Source: Schistosoma haematobium
Taxonomy: Eukaryota > Platyhelminthes > Trematoda > Strigeidida > Schistosomatidae
Direction: 5' to 3'
Assembly (NCBI RefSeq): GCF_000699445.3
Contig: NC_067196.1
Coordinates: 27,917,116 to 27,981,115, forward strand
DNA: 64,000 bases
Shown: in pieces, positions 47,493 to 60,900 of the stretch
How positions within the stretch are numbered: the stretch's first letter is position 1
Layout of the letters: each line of letters starts with the position of its first letter
The notes under the pieces: generated by a model
The model's database searches: none
Told to the model about the DNA's origin: nothing
Seen by the model: the letters and a program-made list of their open reading frames with translations, nothing else
Made by a program: the position numbers and the translations under genes

Positions 47493-50367
47493 GTCAGTCA
47501 GTCAGCTACAACATAGGACCAGGCACATATATGCATCGGTCCAAGTTGCCATACCTCATTAACACAACAAGATGGACACCGGATTCATAAAAGTAGTTAA
47601 TTCAGAGGTGGTAATATATAAAAGAAAGATTGCAATAAGGATATAGTACAGGAAGAAAGAATTAGTTCGTAGAAAGAAAGATATAAAGCGATTTTAATCC
47701 CATAGTTTAAGGGAAGACAGAGAGTGTATACACCTACGCCACTGTAATCGATTCTGAGCCATGTCACCAAGAGTCTCCAACCATTGGTTACGATAGTCAC
47801 GCGAACCCCAACTAAGTAGTCTGCATCTCCCAACATGGTTCAGACTAGAAGTTAGTGACTTCAAGCACTGATGCCACGTTTTGGTTTGGCCGCCCCTAAC
47901 TTTCTTCCAACCATCCCGAACACCGGTTAGCATTGCACGTTGTGGTAATCGGTGTTTGGGCATACGTAACACGTGACCCAACCGTCGCAGTCGATGAAGA
48001 TTCACAACCTCATCAACTGATTTACCATCATTCTCTAATACCCTGCGTCTAACCTCACTATTACTTACCCGGTGTTCCCAGCAGACGTCAGCAATATTTC
48101 TGAGGCATCTGTGGTCAAATACTAGTAGCTTACGAGTGTCTTCTACTCTTAATGGCCATGTTTCGCGGCCATAAATTAAAACAGAACGGACTGCCGTGCA
48201 GTATACTCGTCCTTTTATTGATAGACAGATATCTCGCCTTCGCTATAGATGACGTAAGTTGGCAAAAGCCAAACGAGCTTTTCGAATCCGTGCTGAGATT
48301 TCTTCAGACACCGACCCATTAGGGCTGATCAGACTTCCAAGATAAGTGAAGTTGTCAACGCGTCCGACTACTTCACTCCCTATCCTTAGTTCAGGTGTTG
48401 ACACAAACCAGTCCTGAAACAACAGTTTGTATTCAGAGGGAGAGAAGCGCATTCCAAACATTCTGGCATTGTTGCTCAGTGCTACCAAAAGGCTCTGCAT
48501 TTTATCAGAGTCTTCACCAAACAGGATTATGTCATCAGCGTATTCTAGGTCAATAAGTGAACTTCCTGGTAGGAGATCAGTCGACAAAAACATAATTTCT
48601 AGCAGTAGTTCTATGATGAAGTTAAACGGAAATGGAAAAAGTGGACAGCCTTGATGGACACCATTTGAGGTTGCAAAACCAGATGACAGTTCACCATAAG
48701 CTCTGACCCGACTGGTAGAGTTCGAGTATAAAGCCTTCACAAGGTTTATGTACTTATGAGGTACGCCTTTCAATGACAGACACTGTCACAGAACCTCGCG
48801 GTCTACAGAGTCAACTGATGCTTTTAAGTCAAGAAAGACCACCATTGTTGGACGCCGATAAGCATGCCTGTGTTCTAGAACCTAACGAATGGTGAATATG
48901 TGGTCGATGCATCTACGGCCAGGTCTAAAGCCAGCCTGATTTTCTCGTGTTTGCAGTTCACGTGTCTTAGTTAAGAGAACGATAATTATTGACGCTGGTA
49001 TTTTAGATGCTATTTTAGTCAGAAAATCCCTCTACGATTGTCACAGGATGATTTTAACCCTCTCTTATATATTGGGACGATAAGTGATTGCGATTATTCA
49101 GATGAGATTATGTCAAACTTCCAGGTTATAGCTAAAATATTGGTCAACCTAATCGCTAAAATTGGAACACCATACTTAAAGACCTCTGGAGCCAATCCAT
49201 CTGTACCAGCTACCCTTCCTCGTTTCAGCTAGGGTCGGGGACCTACTTCAATGTTCCGTTCATACTGTCTGGGAATGGAGGATAGTTGTGGAGTAGCTGA
49301 AGGCCAGCTGAACTGTTCTTTAAAATGTTCCGCCCATCGTTCTAAACGTCTGGACTGAGAGCAGATGGGGGTGTCGTCTTTTTCCGAAATAGTCTGACTT
49401 ACACTTGACTTGTTAATTCCAGTTTCTTTCATCAGTCTGAAAAGCTGTCTGGCGTTACCTACAGCCATTGCCTTTTCTATGTCTTTTTCTTTCATTGTCC
49501 ACCACTGCTCACGTCGTTCCTTAGACTTTAGGTTTACCTAGGTCTGATTTGTTTTGGCTCTTTATCGTGTTCAGAGCCTTATGGGGTGAGTTTACGAGAA
49601 TCCATCAGTGCAATAAACCTTAGTTCTTTGTAACCCTGTGGTTTACATCATTAATAGATGTCACTGCTGTTTCCACAACTGCTTGTTTATCTTTCCAAGC
49701 AACATCTGGGTCAGCCTCGTTTTCAGAACTACCTAAGTGTGACCTCAGTTGTTCCTGGAACCTACTTATGGTTTTCTCGCTACTCAATTCAGTTCTAATG
49801 GGTCTTTTTGCGTCCAGTGAGGCGCAAGCAGATTCGTGCCTGTATTAGGGCGTGGTCGGAGTCCAAGCAGGTATTCCAGAATGAGCGACAATCTTCTACC
49901 GACCCTCTCCAACGATGACTGATGGCAATATGGTCTATTCGAGTCCATCGTTGGTTTGGTGTAGGGGGTCGCCATGTAAGACGATGTCTCTCCTTATGCT
50001 TAAAATTTGTGTTTGCTAAAAATAAACGATTGTCTGAGCACAGTTGCAGCAGACCATCACTATTATCTGTTCGTTGTGCCGGAATACTAAAATACCCACC
50101 TAAATGCCTTTCTCTTTGGTTTAAACTACCTATCTGGGCATTAAAGTCACCTGCTACGAGTACTATGCCTGAACGTTTAGCTTTCTGAATTAGTCCAGAT
50201 AGCTTTCTGTAAAATTCATCTTTCACTTCATCTGAGCTGCAGTCGGTGGGAGCGTAGGCAGAAACGACAAAAAGGCAACGACCTGTGTCCCTATCCTTCC
50301 GAGTTCTTACGGAGTCGTTTAGCCGAACGGCACATAAACGACTGTTAAAGGGGATCCACTCTAACAG
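47493..50367 (-). mobile_element. SR2-like LINE, 5' truncated, with 13-bp target-site duplication
   Basis: A minus-strand copy of 2875 bp. Its 3' tail is (GTCA)n at 47493-47505, followed by the 3' untranslated region, the C-terminal RT ([20 protein letters not shown]), the RT palm (EYADDIILFGEDSDKM), a linker and the C-terminal endonuclease ([12 protein letters not shown]). It is cut at its 5' end. TCCTTGTCTATCA flanks it perfectly at 47480-47492 and 50368-50380. Stops and frameshifts split the frame. The part 48455-49800 is almost identical to 8245-9799. Confidence 0.9.
47694..50226 (-). pseudogene. SR2-like endonuclease/reverse transcriptase, broken
   Basis: Open pieces, in protein order: endonuclease 50226-49795 (GDFNAQIGSLNQRERHLGGY, then [20 protein letters not shown]), linker 49495-49229, RT 48773-48243 ([42 protein letters not shown]) and C-terminal part 48005-47694. 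The conserved [11 protein letters not shown] motif has changed to GVHQGCPLFPF, as in the 8-kb copy. Not able to make a complete protein. Confidence 0.82.
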
Positions 50368-50380
50368 TCCTTGTCTATCA

Positions 50381-51536
50381 CAATCGTCTGAAATCTAATA
50401 TCACGATTTAGCCGTAGTACTGACTCCGATACCCTTAATCTTATCAGAAAGCATGTATAAGACGTTTTGGACGTAATTATAAGGTTAATCAAGATTTGAG
50501 GAACTTTTACCAACCGAACTATGGTATCTCTTGATTACCAACGATACTTCAACCTAACTTACTACAACAAAAGAAACTTCGTGAAAATTTCTATAATTCT
50601 TAAAATTACAGTCAGATAGTATTGATTAGATTTTTCCTAGTATTTGCCTCAGCCATCATTAAAGGTTAAGGTAGAAAACTGTTCCACTGATCTGTTCTTA
50701 ATCAATATGTAATTTTGACTACGAGGAAAAACAGTACATTTGGTATACATGTATAGGGAATTAAACTGATCATCACTCTCAGAACTATAGAATCAATAAT
50801 TGTGAGTTAATGACCTTTCTTGGAGAAAACAGAGCTAGTGGTAAACAAATAAATTTCAGTATCGATTGAGTATAACATTTTCGTCTATATTCTGAAACAT
50901 ACAAACAACACATGCTTTTAAGCTGAAAACCCCGATTAGTTCCAGGTCAAAATAACTAATCCCAATAGCTACCAATAAGGTGCTGAACATTTAATTAAAA
51001 ATGTGAATTTTCTATCTGATTTGTCAAGCACTCTGTTGACTTGAAATGTATAAGAAAAAAGAATAGTTGAGCGAACGATCGTTTTTGATAACTTTTTTAT
51101 CAGGCTCAATAGTTACAAGTCAAAAATTATCACTATTGTTAGTGTCATAATGAGCGAGACACTAAAGTTAAGTATATATCCTTGTGATATAACGAAAATG
51201 GTAAAACTTCACCTCGATTAAGCATTAAAAATTACAAATTAAAATTTACATACGAAATAAACCTATTTGTTGAAAATGCTGATAGTTAACTCTACTAAAT
51301 GCCTTGTCTAAAATCTTGATAATCGGAAAGCTAAGTGTAAAATAATTATTATTTACTTAAATATTGTCAAATAACAAGTGGCAAACTAAATATTGTAGAT
51401 TCTGATATCAGACAAAATGAATACTGTTGCAAAATCCCTAACATTTAATGTAACGAGTCAGGCTCAAAGAATTAACGACAAATAAAACAATTTATAAGAC
51501 TGTAAAGAGATAAACGAAATATGATGAGGCCAATAA
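50381..51536. other. AT-rich region, nothing recognised
   Basis: No gene or repeat family seen. Confidence 0.4.
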
Positions 51537-51764
51537 TTGTCTACCTTAACACATGAGTCAGTTCTAATACCGAAAATTATAAACTATGAAACTAAAATGC
51601 AAACCACTCCCCAAAATAAGAAATACACTGTCAACAAAGAACAGACGTTAAATCATGCTCCTATTCTACACTATCTTGATGATGAACTTATGAGTGTAGT
51701 AAAACAGTCTAATGTAGAAACTTCACAGCAGATAACATCAAATAATACCAAGATATCCATGTGA
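51537..51764 (+). CDS. Candidate terminal exon of an unrecognised plus-strand gene
   Basis: An open frame of 75 codons ending at TGA 51762-51764, with a polar, coding-like translation including NYETKMQTTPQNKKYTVNKE and HYLDDELMSVVKQSNVETSQ. There is no ATG at the left edge, so it would be an exon; an acceptor could lie at ACACATGAG. An ATTAAA at 51807-51812 could be its poly(A) signal. It would end about 160 bp from the stop of GBE1 on the other strand. No family recognised. Confidence 0.3.
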   Translation: MSTLTHESVLIPKIINYETKMQTTPQNKKYTVNKEQTLNHAPILHYLDDELMSVVKQSNVETSQQITSNNTKISM

Positions 51765-51806
51765 AAATAATGTAATTGCACTTTGTAACTAAGTTACAAT
51801 TTATAA

Positions 51807-51812
51807 ATTAAA
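51807..51812 (+). promoter_or_regulatory. Possible poly(A) signal ATTAAA
   Basis: A common variant of the polyadenylation hexamer 43 bases after the stop of the candidate terminal exon. Such hexamers are frequent by chance in AT-rich DNA. Confidence 0.2.
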
Positions 51813-51925
51813 GTCAAAATGGAGATAAAATGAAGCAAATCACTACATACAATTTAAGTAAAGAAAACAACTCAATGGATATTGTTGTAATTAAATTAAG
51901 TATTGTATAGTGATGAAAATCTTTT

Positions 51926-54900
51926 TTATTGCAGTGCTAAAGCCATACAAGTACGACTTGGCAGATATAAAAAAACACAATTTCGACGATTATCCCACGG
52001 TTCGTTGCGGGTGAATACATCAACAGATTGGTCGATTCGTTTAAAGCCACCAAATTCCTCTTGGTCGGAATCCAAAACAATATGGTACCTTGAATGCATG
52101 AATGAAAACACAATTTTCTAAAATAATACCAACGCATAGGCAAAATCATTGGATTAAAAATACACTATTATCCATCAACCATAGTATAAATATAGCGAGA
52201 GATCCTGAATACTTCATGAAAATTTTAAATGAAACTTACTGTCCAGGTGTATCGACTCCAATTTTGTAATCCGTAAAACTTTGAGTAGGATGAAAGTTAA
52301 AGGCAAACAAAACTCCAGCACGTTCAAACGCAATAACTTTATCGCCTTCATTCTTTCTACTAACATAGGCCTGATGAGTGAAATAAAAACCAGGAAATAA
52401 ATACGATCACTGGATAGATAAATGATGCGTAAAAATAAAACAAAAACGAACCCAGTTCAATCATCATACAGTCACATGTATTACAATGTGTGACAGACAA
52501 CAATACTGTTTCACTTTCAGAAACAAATAAGATAGGTTTAAACTCATAAAATGCGAGTACGCAGACTTTGGAAGCAAACTACATATAAATCATAGAACGA
52601 TAAGTCTGGTAAACGATAACCATACTTATATATTGAGATTTATATAATCCTACTTTTCGTATTAAACTTAGTCAATCAGTCAGTCAAAAGCAACATGCAA
52701 CGTGGCACAAGTATAAATCGGTTTCAGTTACCATACTCTAAGTAAAGCGAAATGGTAAAAAGAGACTATTGAAACGAACATATCTTGTCCCTGTAAACAA
52801 TGAATTACGTAAAACAACTTAAAATGACTGTATTTGTCTGAGTATGAACCATTTATATTAGTTACAGAACACAGATTTTTCTAACTTAAAGATACCTCAT
52901 TGGTGAAGGTCGTAAATTTGGGTAATAATAATAAAGTGAACTATTAAGATCAGTAAACCGCGTGGTGATGACGAAGATGAATTCACTTTGTTTTCCTTTA
53001 AATCTTGAACTTCAAAATTATTTTGTACTTTTTATTCAGAGAATTAATTCTTTCTTTTCGAACAATATTCTCTTCGCTAAATGCTTCTTACTACCACTGA
53101 TATTATTATCACTTCTATTGCTTTATCTTGGTAATTTCATCTTACTATGTTGTGGTAATCTAGCAACCTGAACTGATGGAGATATATGCCCCGCTCTATG
53201 ATGCCTATGGTTAGCTGTAATAAAGAGAGAGCCGGTAAACTAGGTCTACAGTTTACTTGGAAATCTTCGAAAAAAAGCTTTTTATAAAATGAGATGACGA
53301 TTCAACTCAGTCACAAAGTACAGGTTTATGGACAAGGTTTCGAGCCAGAATTTATGGTCAAACTTAATGTTATTCGGCGGTCTAATCTGAAGTAGATAGA
53401 ACATAGTGCGAATACGTACCCAGATGGTTGGAAGTTTGGTTCTTTAACTAATGACATGGTGTTTTAGTAATTGCATGAGCGTTCACTGGCCTAACGGTGA
53501 GACATATTTATCAAATGATCTGTTAATATTTTATGACTTCATAGACAAACTAGTGATCCATTGGTTCGGTGGAAAATTGCAATCAGAACAAAAAAGAACA
53601 AAAATTAGTGACATAAAGTTCGTTTATTGAACAATAATGATAATATACCAAATATATACATTTATAACGTACCTGTGGAGCTGCAAGCCAACCATATTTC
53701 TCCTCTAAATGTTGCATAGCTCTATCGAAGTTGTTTAGATATTTATAACGCAACAATGGATCATCCACCAAGTTCCACTGACGGCGAGCATAGTGATACG
53801 AACTATTATTCCCAGCTCTTGGGAAATCCAACCATTCAGGATGACCAAATTCATTACCTATAAACCAAATCAAATTGAAGCTATATTAATTAAAGCTGTA
53901 CACCAGATATGTAATAAATGAAACTAAGAAAGTATTTTCGAGGCAAACCCTTTTATTTGAAAGTTTCAAACAGTTTGACAAGTGTCGTAAAATAGATTCT
54001 TGAATATATGGTTTGAGAAATAAATTTACCCAACCGATGATACGAGTAAGTATATGATATACCTTAAAAAGATTTTACAAATTATATACAGCTTAGTAGA
54101 AAACATCAGTATAAAAAGTGAAAATAGTGGGGGGAAACTAACAACTGGAAGGTATAGAAAGAATAAAAACGTAAATAAGATGAACTAGGATGTCAAAAAA
54201 TTCACATTGTAAAGCGACATGAAGAATGTGTACCGTTTTAATTACTTACGCTCATTACCCCTCGTGAAAAAGTATAGGTCGCTCACCAGTATTCTCTATC
54301 CAACTCGCATATATATTTGGTGCCCTCTTGTACCAATATTTATGTGTTCAAATAAATAAATAATCCAACTCTGTCCTGAACAATCCTTTCCAGTTCCTAT
54401 TCATCACTTTCATGTCTGCTACCAATTCTTGGCGCAGTGTGTTCTTTGGCCTTCCTCTTCGCCGTTTCTCTTTTGGATTCATGGTTACCGCTTTCCTCGT
54501 GATGTAGTTTGATTATTTGCTCAATATGTGTCCTATCCACTTCCATCGGCTAGTTTGTTCTCTTCCATAGTAGGTTGGTGCTGATGGTATCTGGCCAATT
54601 GACACTGAGTATCTTGCGTAGACAATTGCTTAGAAATACTTGTACCTTTTTGACGATGACTGTAGTAGTTCTCCAAGTATCAGCTCTGTACATTAGAACT
54701 ATCTTGACTTTCGTATTGAAGATGCTCACTTTGGTATTGGTTGACAGTTGTTTTGAGTTCCATATGTTCTTTAACTGTATGAATGCTGCCTTCGCATTGC
54801 CAATCCTTACCTTTACGTCTGTATTAGATCCTCCCTGTTCATCGATGATGCCTTCCCAGGTACGTGAAAGATTCCATATCTTCAAGAGTTTCTCCATCAA

Positions 54901-57900
54901 GTGTGGTTGGGTTGGTGTTCTCCGTATTGTATTTGAGGATCTTGCTTTGTCCCTTGTGTATGTTGAGGCCTACTGATGAAGAGGCTGCTGCTATACTACT
55001 TGTCTTTACTTGCATTTGTTTGTGTGTATAGGATAGAAGAGCTAGATCATCTGCGAAGTGCAAATCGTCTAGTTGCACCAAAGCCGTCCATCGTATTCCG
55101 TGCTTACCCTCAGATGTGGAAGTCTTCATAGTCCAGTCAACCACCAGAATGAAAAGAAAAGGCGATAGTAAGCAGCCTTGCCTGGAATCGAACCTCACTC
55201 GGAATGCGTCTGTTAGCTGTCCTCTATGTACGACTTGGCAGTGTAGTCCATCGTACGAATTTCGTATGACGTTGACGATTTTCTTAGGTACATCACAGTG
55301 TAGAACATCCCATAATGTTCTCGCATCCACTCTGTCCAATGCTTTCTCATAATCAAGGAAGTTGATGTATAGTGACGAGTTCCATTCAATTGATTTGGCC
55401 TGTGCACGACCAATCCCTACGGAATCCAGCCTGTTGATCTCGAAGTTGGGCATCCATTGAGTCTTTCATCCAGTTTAGCAGCACTGTTGAAAACCTTTCT
55501 TGGTACTGAAAGTAATGTGACGCCTCTGTCGCTCAGTTCTCATATTTGCTCAGATCTCCTTTCTTTGGTATCTTTCTTTCCAATCAGTCGGCACTTGTTC
55601 TCCCTCCCAAATCTTCCTGAATGGGGTGTGAAGCATGTTTGCAGTTACCTCTATGTCTGATTTCAGTGCTTCAGCTGGTATGCTGTCAGGTCCTGTTACT
55701 TTTGCAGTCTTGATTTGTCTGATAGCTATCTTGATTCCTTCGATCATTGATGTAGTGACATCTATAGGAAGGTCTGTGTGTGCTGCCTCAATGTCTAGTG
55801 GATTCAATGGGGCTGACCTATTCAAGAGTTCGTCAGTGTTCTTCCCATCTGTTCCTCTGTTCTTGAATCCTAGTTACTGGCTTACCTTTTTTGTCCTTGA
55901 CCGGTCTCTCTGGTTTATTATATTTCCCTGTAGTTTTTTCGTTGTCATATAGTTGCTTCATATTTCCTTTTCTTGCAGCTTTATCTGCTGTCGCTGCTAA
56001 GAATGTATACAATCACACTATCGAAATGAACGCCAGACAGACGTACGATCTCTAACTACCAATCTTTGCTATGGCATTGGCCAGTTATACTCAAAGAAAA
56101 GCCTGGTAAAAATATGCAATAATCTAAGTTGCTATTGTATCAATAGTTACTTACACAAATTGACATTGACTTCAAGTGAAATAGGAATAATATGGTCAAG
56201 CACATGGTAGGCTAGACTTCCTCTGTTTTTAATAGTTATTATAAAAAAATTTTATCATATCAAATAACTTAATTTAAGATTGGATAAAAATTTATTTGGT
56301 TTATTTTAAAAATATTTCATAAGACAGACATTTAACAGGTAATTATTCAGTAACAAATTAAAAACTTGTATTGATGGTCTAGTTTCACTAATCAGGTAGA
56401 AATGCAAGAAAATTGAGATGAAATTGGGGTATGTAACCTCCTACAAAATCATATAAACACAAGTATCATATCTACAAATTTACTTATAGGTATGATGACT
56501 GCAGGATAATTTCGAACAGGGGATTTGTGATTTTAAACACTACCCTAACACATAAAGCGATAGTGGGTTAGTTTATAAACCACATTTTCTTTCCGTTATT
56601 TTAGGTAAAAATCTGTAGATGCTTTGACAGATCATGACCCCCTACTAACTGGAAAGAGGTTTTCTTGCATATACACGTGGTTCAAAATCATTTGCAACAG
56701 TACAGATTCATCCAGTCAGTCAGTCAGTCAGTAACAACGTAGAACTTCGTACGTACATCAGTTCGAGTTGCCACGCCACATTAGCACAGAGATACAGTTG
56801 TCGATTCAAATCCCGTAGTGGTACAGGTAGTAAGAGTATAAGCAGTAATCGGAAAGATTAGGGTTTGAAGATGTTATTTAAAAAGTATAATACAGTGAAA
56901 TAAATTTGGAAAGAGAAAGAAAGAGACATGAAGAATTCAGAAGATTAGAATTTGGGAGAACACAGAGTGGATGCACCTGCGCCATTGCAAACGATTTTGA
57001 GCCATGTCATTCAGGGTCTCTAACCATCGGTTGCTATCATCTCGCGGTCCCCAACCACGTAGTCTACACCTACCAACATGACTCAGTCCACTTGTCAGTG
57101 ACTTCATGGACTTGTGCCATGTTTTGGTCTGGCCGCCCCTAGCTTTCTTCCAACCTACTCCTATACAGCAAAACATCGCACATCGAGGCAGTCGGTCGTT
57201 GGGCATACGCAACACATGCCCCAGCCATCTCAACTCATGGAGTTTCACTACTTCATCAATCGATTTGCCATCATTACCTAGTACCCGTTTCCTAACAACT
57301 GTGTTACTTACTAGATGGTCCCATGATATACGAGCAATATTTCGAAGAAACCTATGATCAAATACTGGTAACCTACGGATATCCTCTACTCTTACCGGCC
57401 ATGTTTCACTGCCATAAAGTAGGACGGGACGAACTGCTGCGCAGTAAACACGTCCTTTGGTTGATAGACGGATATCTCGCCCACGCCATAAATGACGCAA
57501 GTTGGTAAAAGCTAGTCGAGACTTCTGTATCCGTGCTGAGATTTCGTCACACACCAGACCACAAGGGCTGATGAGACTTCCAAGATAAGTGAAGCGGTCG
57601 ACACACTCAACTACTTCACTCCCTATCACTAGTTCGGGTGTCGATGTAACCCAATCCTGAAGCAACATTTCGCATTTCGAGGGAGAGAATCGCATCCCGA
57701 ACATGCTTGCATTGTTGCTTAGAGTGGTCAGAAGACTCTGCATTTTGCCAGCGTCTTCACCAAATAAAACTATGTCATCAGCATATTCTAAGTCAACAAG
57801 TGAACCTCCCGGTACAAGTTCAACTCCTGGAAATTTAGATGAGGAGAGTGTTATCTCTAAAAGTACGTCGACCACAAAGTTGAACAAGAATGGGGAGAGT

Positions 57901-60900
57901 GGACAGCCCTGACGAACACCACTTGAGGTAATCAATTCTGATGACAGTTCGCCATAAGCTCTCACTCTACCAGTTGTGTTCGAGTAGAGAACCTTTATAA
58001 GGTTAATGTACTTCTTTGGTACTCCTTCCAGTGACAAACACTGCCATAGAACCTCACGATCAACAGAGTCGAATGCCGCCTTAAGGTCGAGAAATACTAC
58101 CATTGTGGGGCGTCTGAATGTGTGTCTGTGTTCTAGAACCTGACGTAGTGTGAATATCTGGTCTATACAACCACGTCAAGGTCGAAAAACAGCCTGATTT
58201 TCTCTAGTCTGCTCTTCACGAGCTTTAGTTAGGCGTCGAAGTATTATTGAAGCTAATATTTTAGACACTATATTAGTCAAACTGATTCCTCTGTGATTGT
58301 CACAAGAGGACTTTTGTCCTTTCTTATAGACTGGCACAATCAGTGATTGAGACCAGTCAGATGGGATTACGTCCAGTTCCCAAATTCTACCTAAGACCTC
58401 GGTTAATCTCATTGCTAATACTGGACCACCATCCTTAAAAATCTCAGGAGTAAGCCTGTCAGGGCCTGCTGCTCTCCCTCGTTTCAGATTTCCTATGGCT
58501 TTTTCAACTTCGTAAAGGGACGGAGGACCTACATTAACTTGCCATTCAGGTTGACTGGAGATCTTGGGAAACTGAAGTGTGGCTGAAGGCCAGTTGAACT
58601 GATCCCTAAAGTGTTCTGCCCATCGATCCAATCTCCTGGATTGAGAATGCATAATATAACCATCTTTCTCTGAGATTGTTTCGCTAACGGTCGGGTTCCT
58701 AATTCCGGTTTCCTTAACGAGTCTGAACAATTGTCTGCTATTACCTATTGCCGCTGCCTTTTCCATCTCTCTTGCTTTCGCCACCCACCACTGTTCGCGA
58801 TCATTGCGTAGGCTTCTTGTCAGCTTGCGCTTAAGCTGACTCCGCTCTTCATTATGTTCAGAGCCAGGTGGAATGAGTTTCCGAGCATCTATCAGTGAGA
58901 TAGATGCTGCTGAGATCCAGTGTTGCTCCCTAACCTTCTGGTTTACCTTACTAGAAGATATCACTGCTGTTTCCACAGCTTTTCGGATATCATTCCATGC
59001 TGCCTCGGGGTGGGCATCACATACATGGCTGCCTAACTGTTTTCCTAGTTGTTCCTGAAATATACTCTTAGCTTGACTATCATTAAGTAGGCCCCTAAGA
59101 GGTTTCCTTGCAGCGTCTTTCCTACGTCCAGTAAGACGCAAGCAAATACGCGCTCGCACTAGAGCATGATCTGAATCTAGGCATGTGCTCCAGAATGAGC
59201 GACAGTCTTCTAACGAGCCCCTCCATCAGTGGCTGATAGCGATGTGATCTATTTGGGTCCAACGTTGGGACGAATTAGGTCTCCATGTTAAAAGATGTTT
59301 TTCCTTATGCTTAAAGTTAGTATTTGCAAGGAACAGGCGGTTATCTGAGCATAGCTGCAACAGACGGTCGCCATTATCTGTTCTTTGAGCCACGACACCA
59401 TAAGATCCACCTAGGTGTCTTTCCCTATCGCTTAGTTTACCTACTTGAGCATTAAAGTCACCGGCCACTATTACTACATCCGAGCGCTTAGCTTTTCGGA
59501 GAAGGTCCGAAAGCTTTCTGTAAAACTCATCTTTTACATCATCTGAGCTGCAGTCAGTGGGAGAATAGGCAGAGACGACGAAGAGGCAACGACGAGTGTC
59601 CCTATCTTTCCGGATTCTTACTGTTCCGTTCAGTCGGACAGCGCACAAACGACTGTCTACTGGGATCCACTCTAAGAGAGCTAGTTCTGCCCTAGGACTC
59701 AATGCTATACCTACGCCGGCGAGGCCACGGGAAGCAGAATCAGGGCTTCCAGATACACGAAGCGTAAATCGAGTCGGTTCTTTATTTTGGCATGGTGAGG
59801 TCAAATGAATGACGCTACTTGGATCCTGTATGTGCGTTTCGGAGACGCAGCACACATCGATGGCGCGAGATTCTAAAGTTTTAGCTAAGGAAGCCTGCTG
59901 TCCTATTTGGCGAAGTGTTCGCACGTTAAAAGCTCCTACGTGTAGGTTAGAGCGTGGTTTCAGGAGACCAGGAATGGCGTTCCACGTACTCGAATCGTTT
60001 GCCCTAGCGGTGCGAGGTGATAAAGAGACGTGGGGAGGGTTAGTCGGGGAGATAAGAGAGGTATTAGAAGGTGTAGGAAAGATTTGAATGTGACCACCTT
60101 GGTCTCTTGTGCTGTCACGGGTATGAGGGCTGATATCACTTCCCGGCTGCCCACACCGTGGAAGGGTATTTCTTGAGGAACCTGAAAAGGAAATTGATTA
60201 GTGTTGGTCTTGACGACCTGGGAGCGTGACCGCAGAGCCCAAGGGACAACTGCTTGAGGCCGGTCGCGCACGGCCTTTTTGTGGAAGGTTTTTGACGTGT
60301 TAGCTCCGTTCTTCAAAGGGCCTTACCGCCGGAGACGGAAATCCGTGAGGTAAGGTGAGGTGTGACATTTTTAGGGTCGACCTTTTCTAACCCCACCCTT
60401 CCTTGTGGGAAGGCAGCATCGCTGCAGATGCTGGTTGTCTGAAGGAAACACCTTACTGCTGTCACACCCCTCTACAGTCAGCAGTACGACTTCGCCCTCA
60501 GACCTTGAGTTGCTGCTTTTAGTCTTACCATTCACCAATCGACCTGCCTGGCACGGTAGAACCTGCAGGAACATATGTTCCAGCCAATATAGCTCGGTTG
60601 GGTCATCACGATAGGCAAGCCCGACCACCGCGTCAAGATAGCAGCTTCGATCGGGACAGATTCATCCATTCTGACTTCTATTAGATCCTAAATTTCTTAT
60701 AATTTTTTTTTACTAATTTATATTTTTTTGAATGACATCTCCAATGAATAATCTTTCCTATTATGACTATTACTGTTACTACCTCTACTACAGCGGAATT
60801 TGCCCTAACAACTTTATCTCGCTGTGTTAATGAGATACAACAACTTGAACCTAAGTACACACGTACTCGGTTCTACGTTGAGTTTGACTGATCGACTGAC

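Larger units (their letters stand above)
54234..55998 (-). mobile_element. SR3-like LINE, 5' truncated, in GBE1 intron
   Basis: A minus-strand copy of 1765 bp matching about 1040-2810 of the first SR3-like element. AAGAATGTGTAC (54222-54233) and AAGAATGTATAC (55999-56010) flank it and differ at one base, as expected of an aged target-site duplication. It is cut at the 5' side in the linker. A 56-bp mini-retroposon is inserted at 54307. Confidence 0.87.

Noticed and set aside
56937..60190. In-frame TGA codons read as selenocysteine in the full-length LINE
   Set aside because: Family members have Arg and Gly at those positions and no selenoprotein logic applies; they are ordinary nonsense changes.
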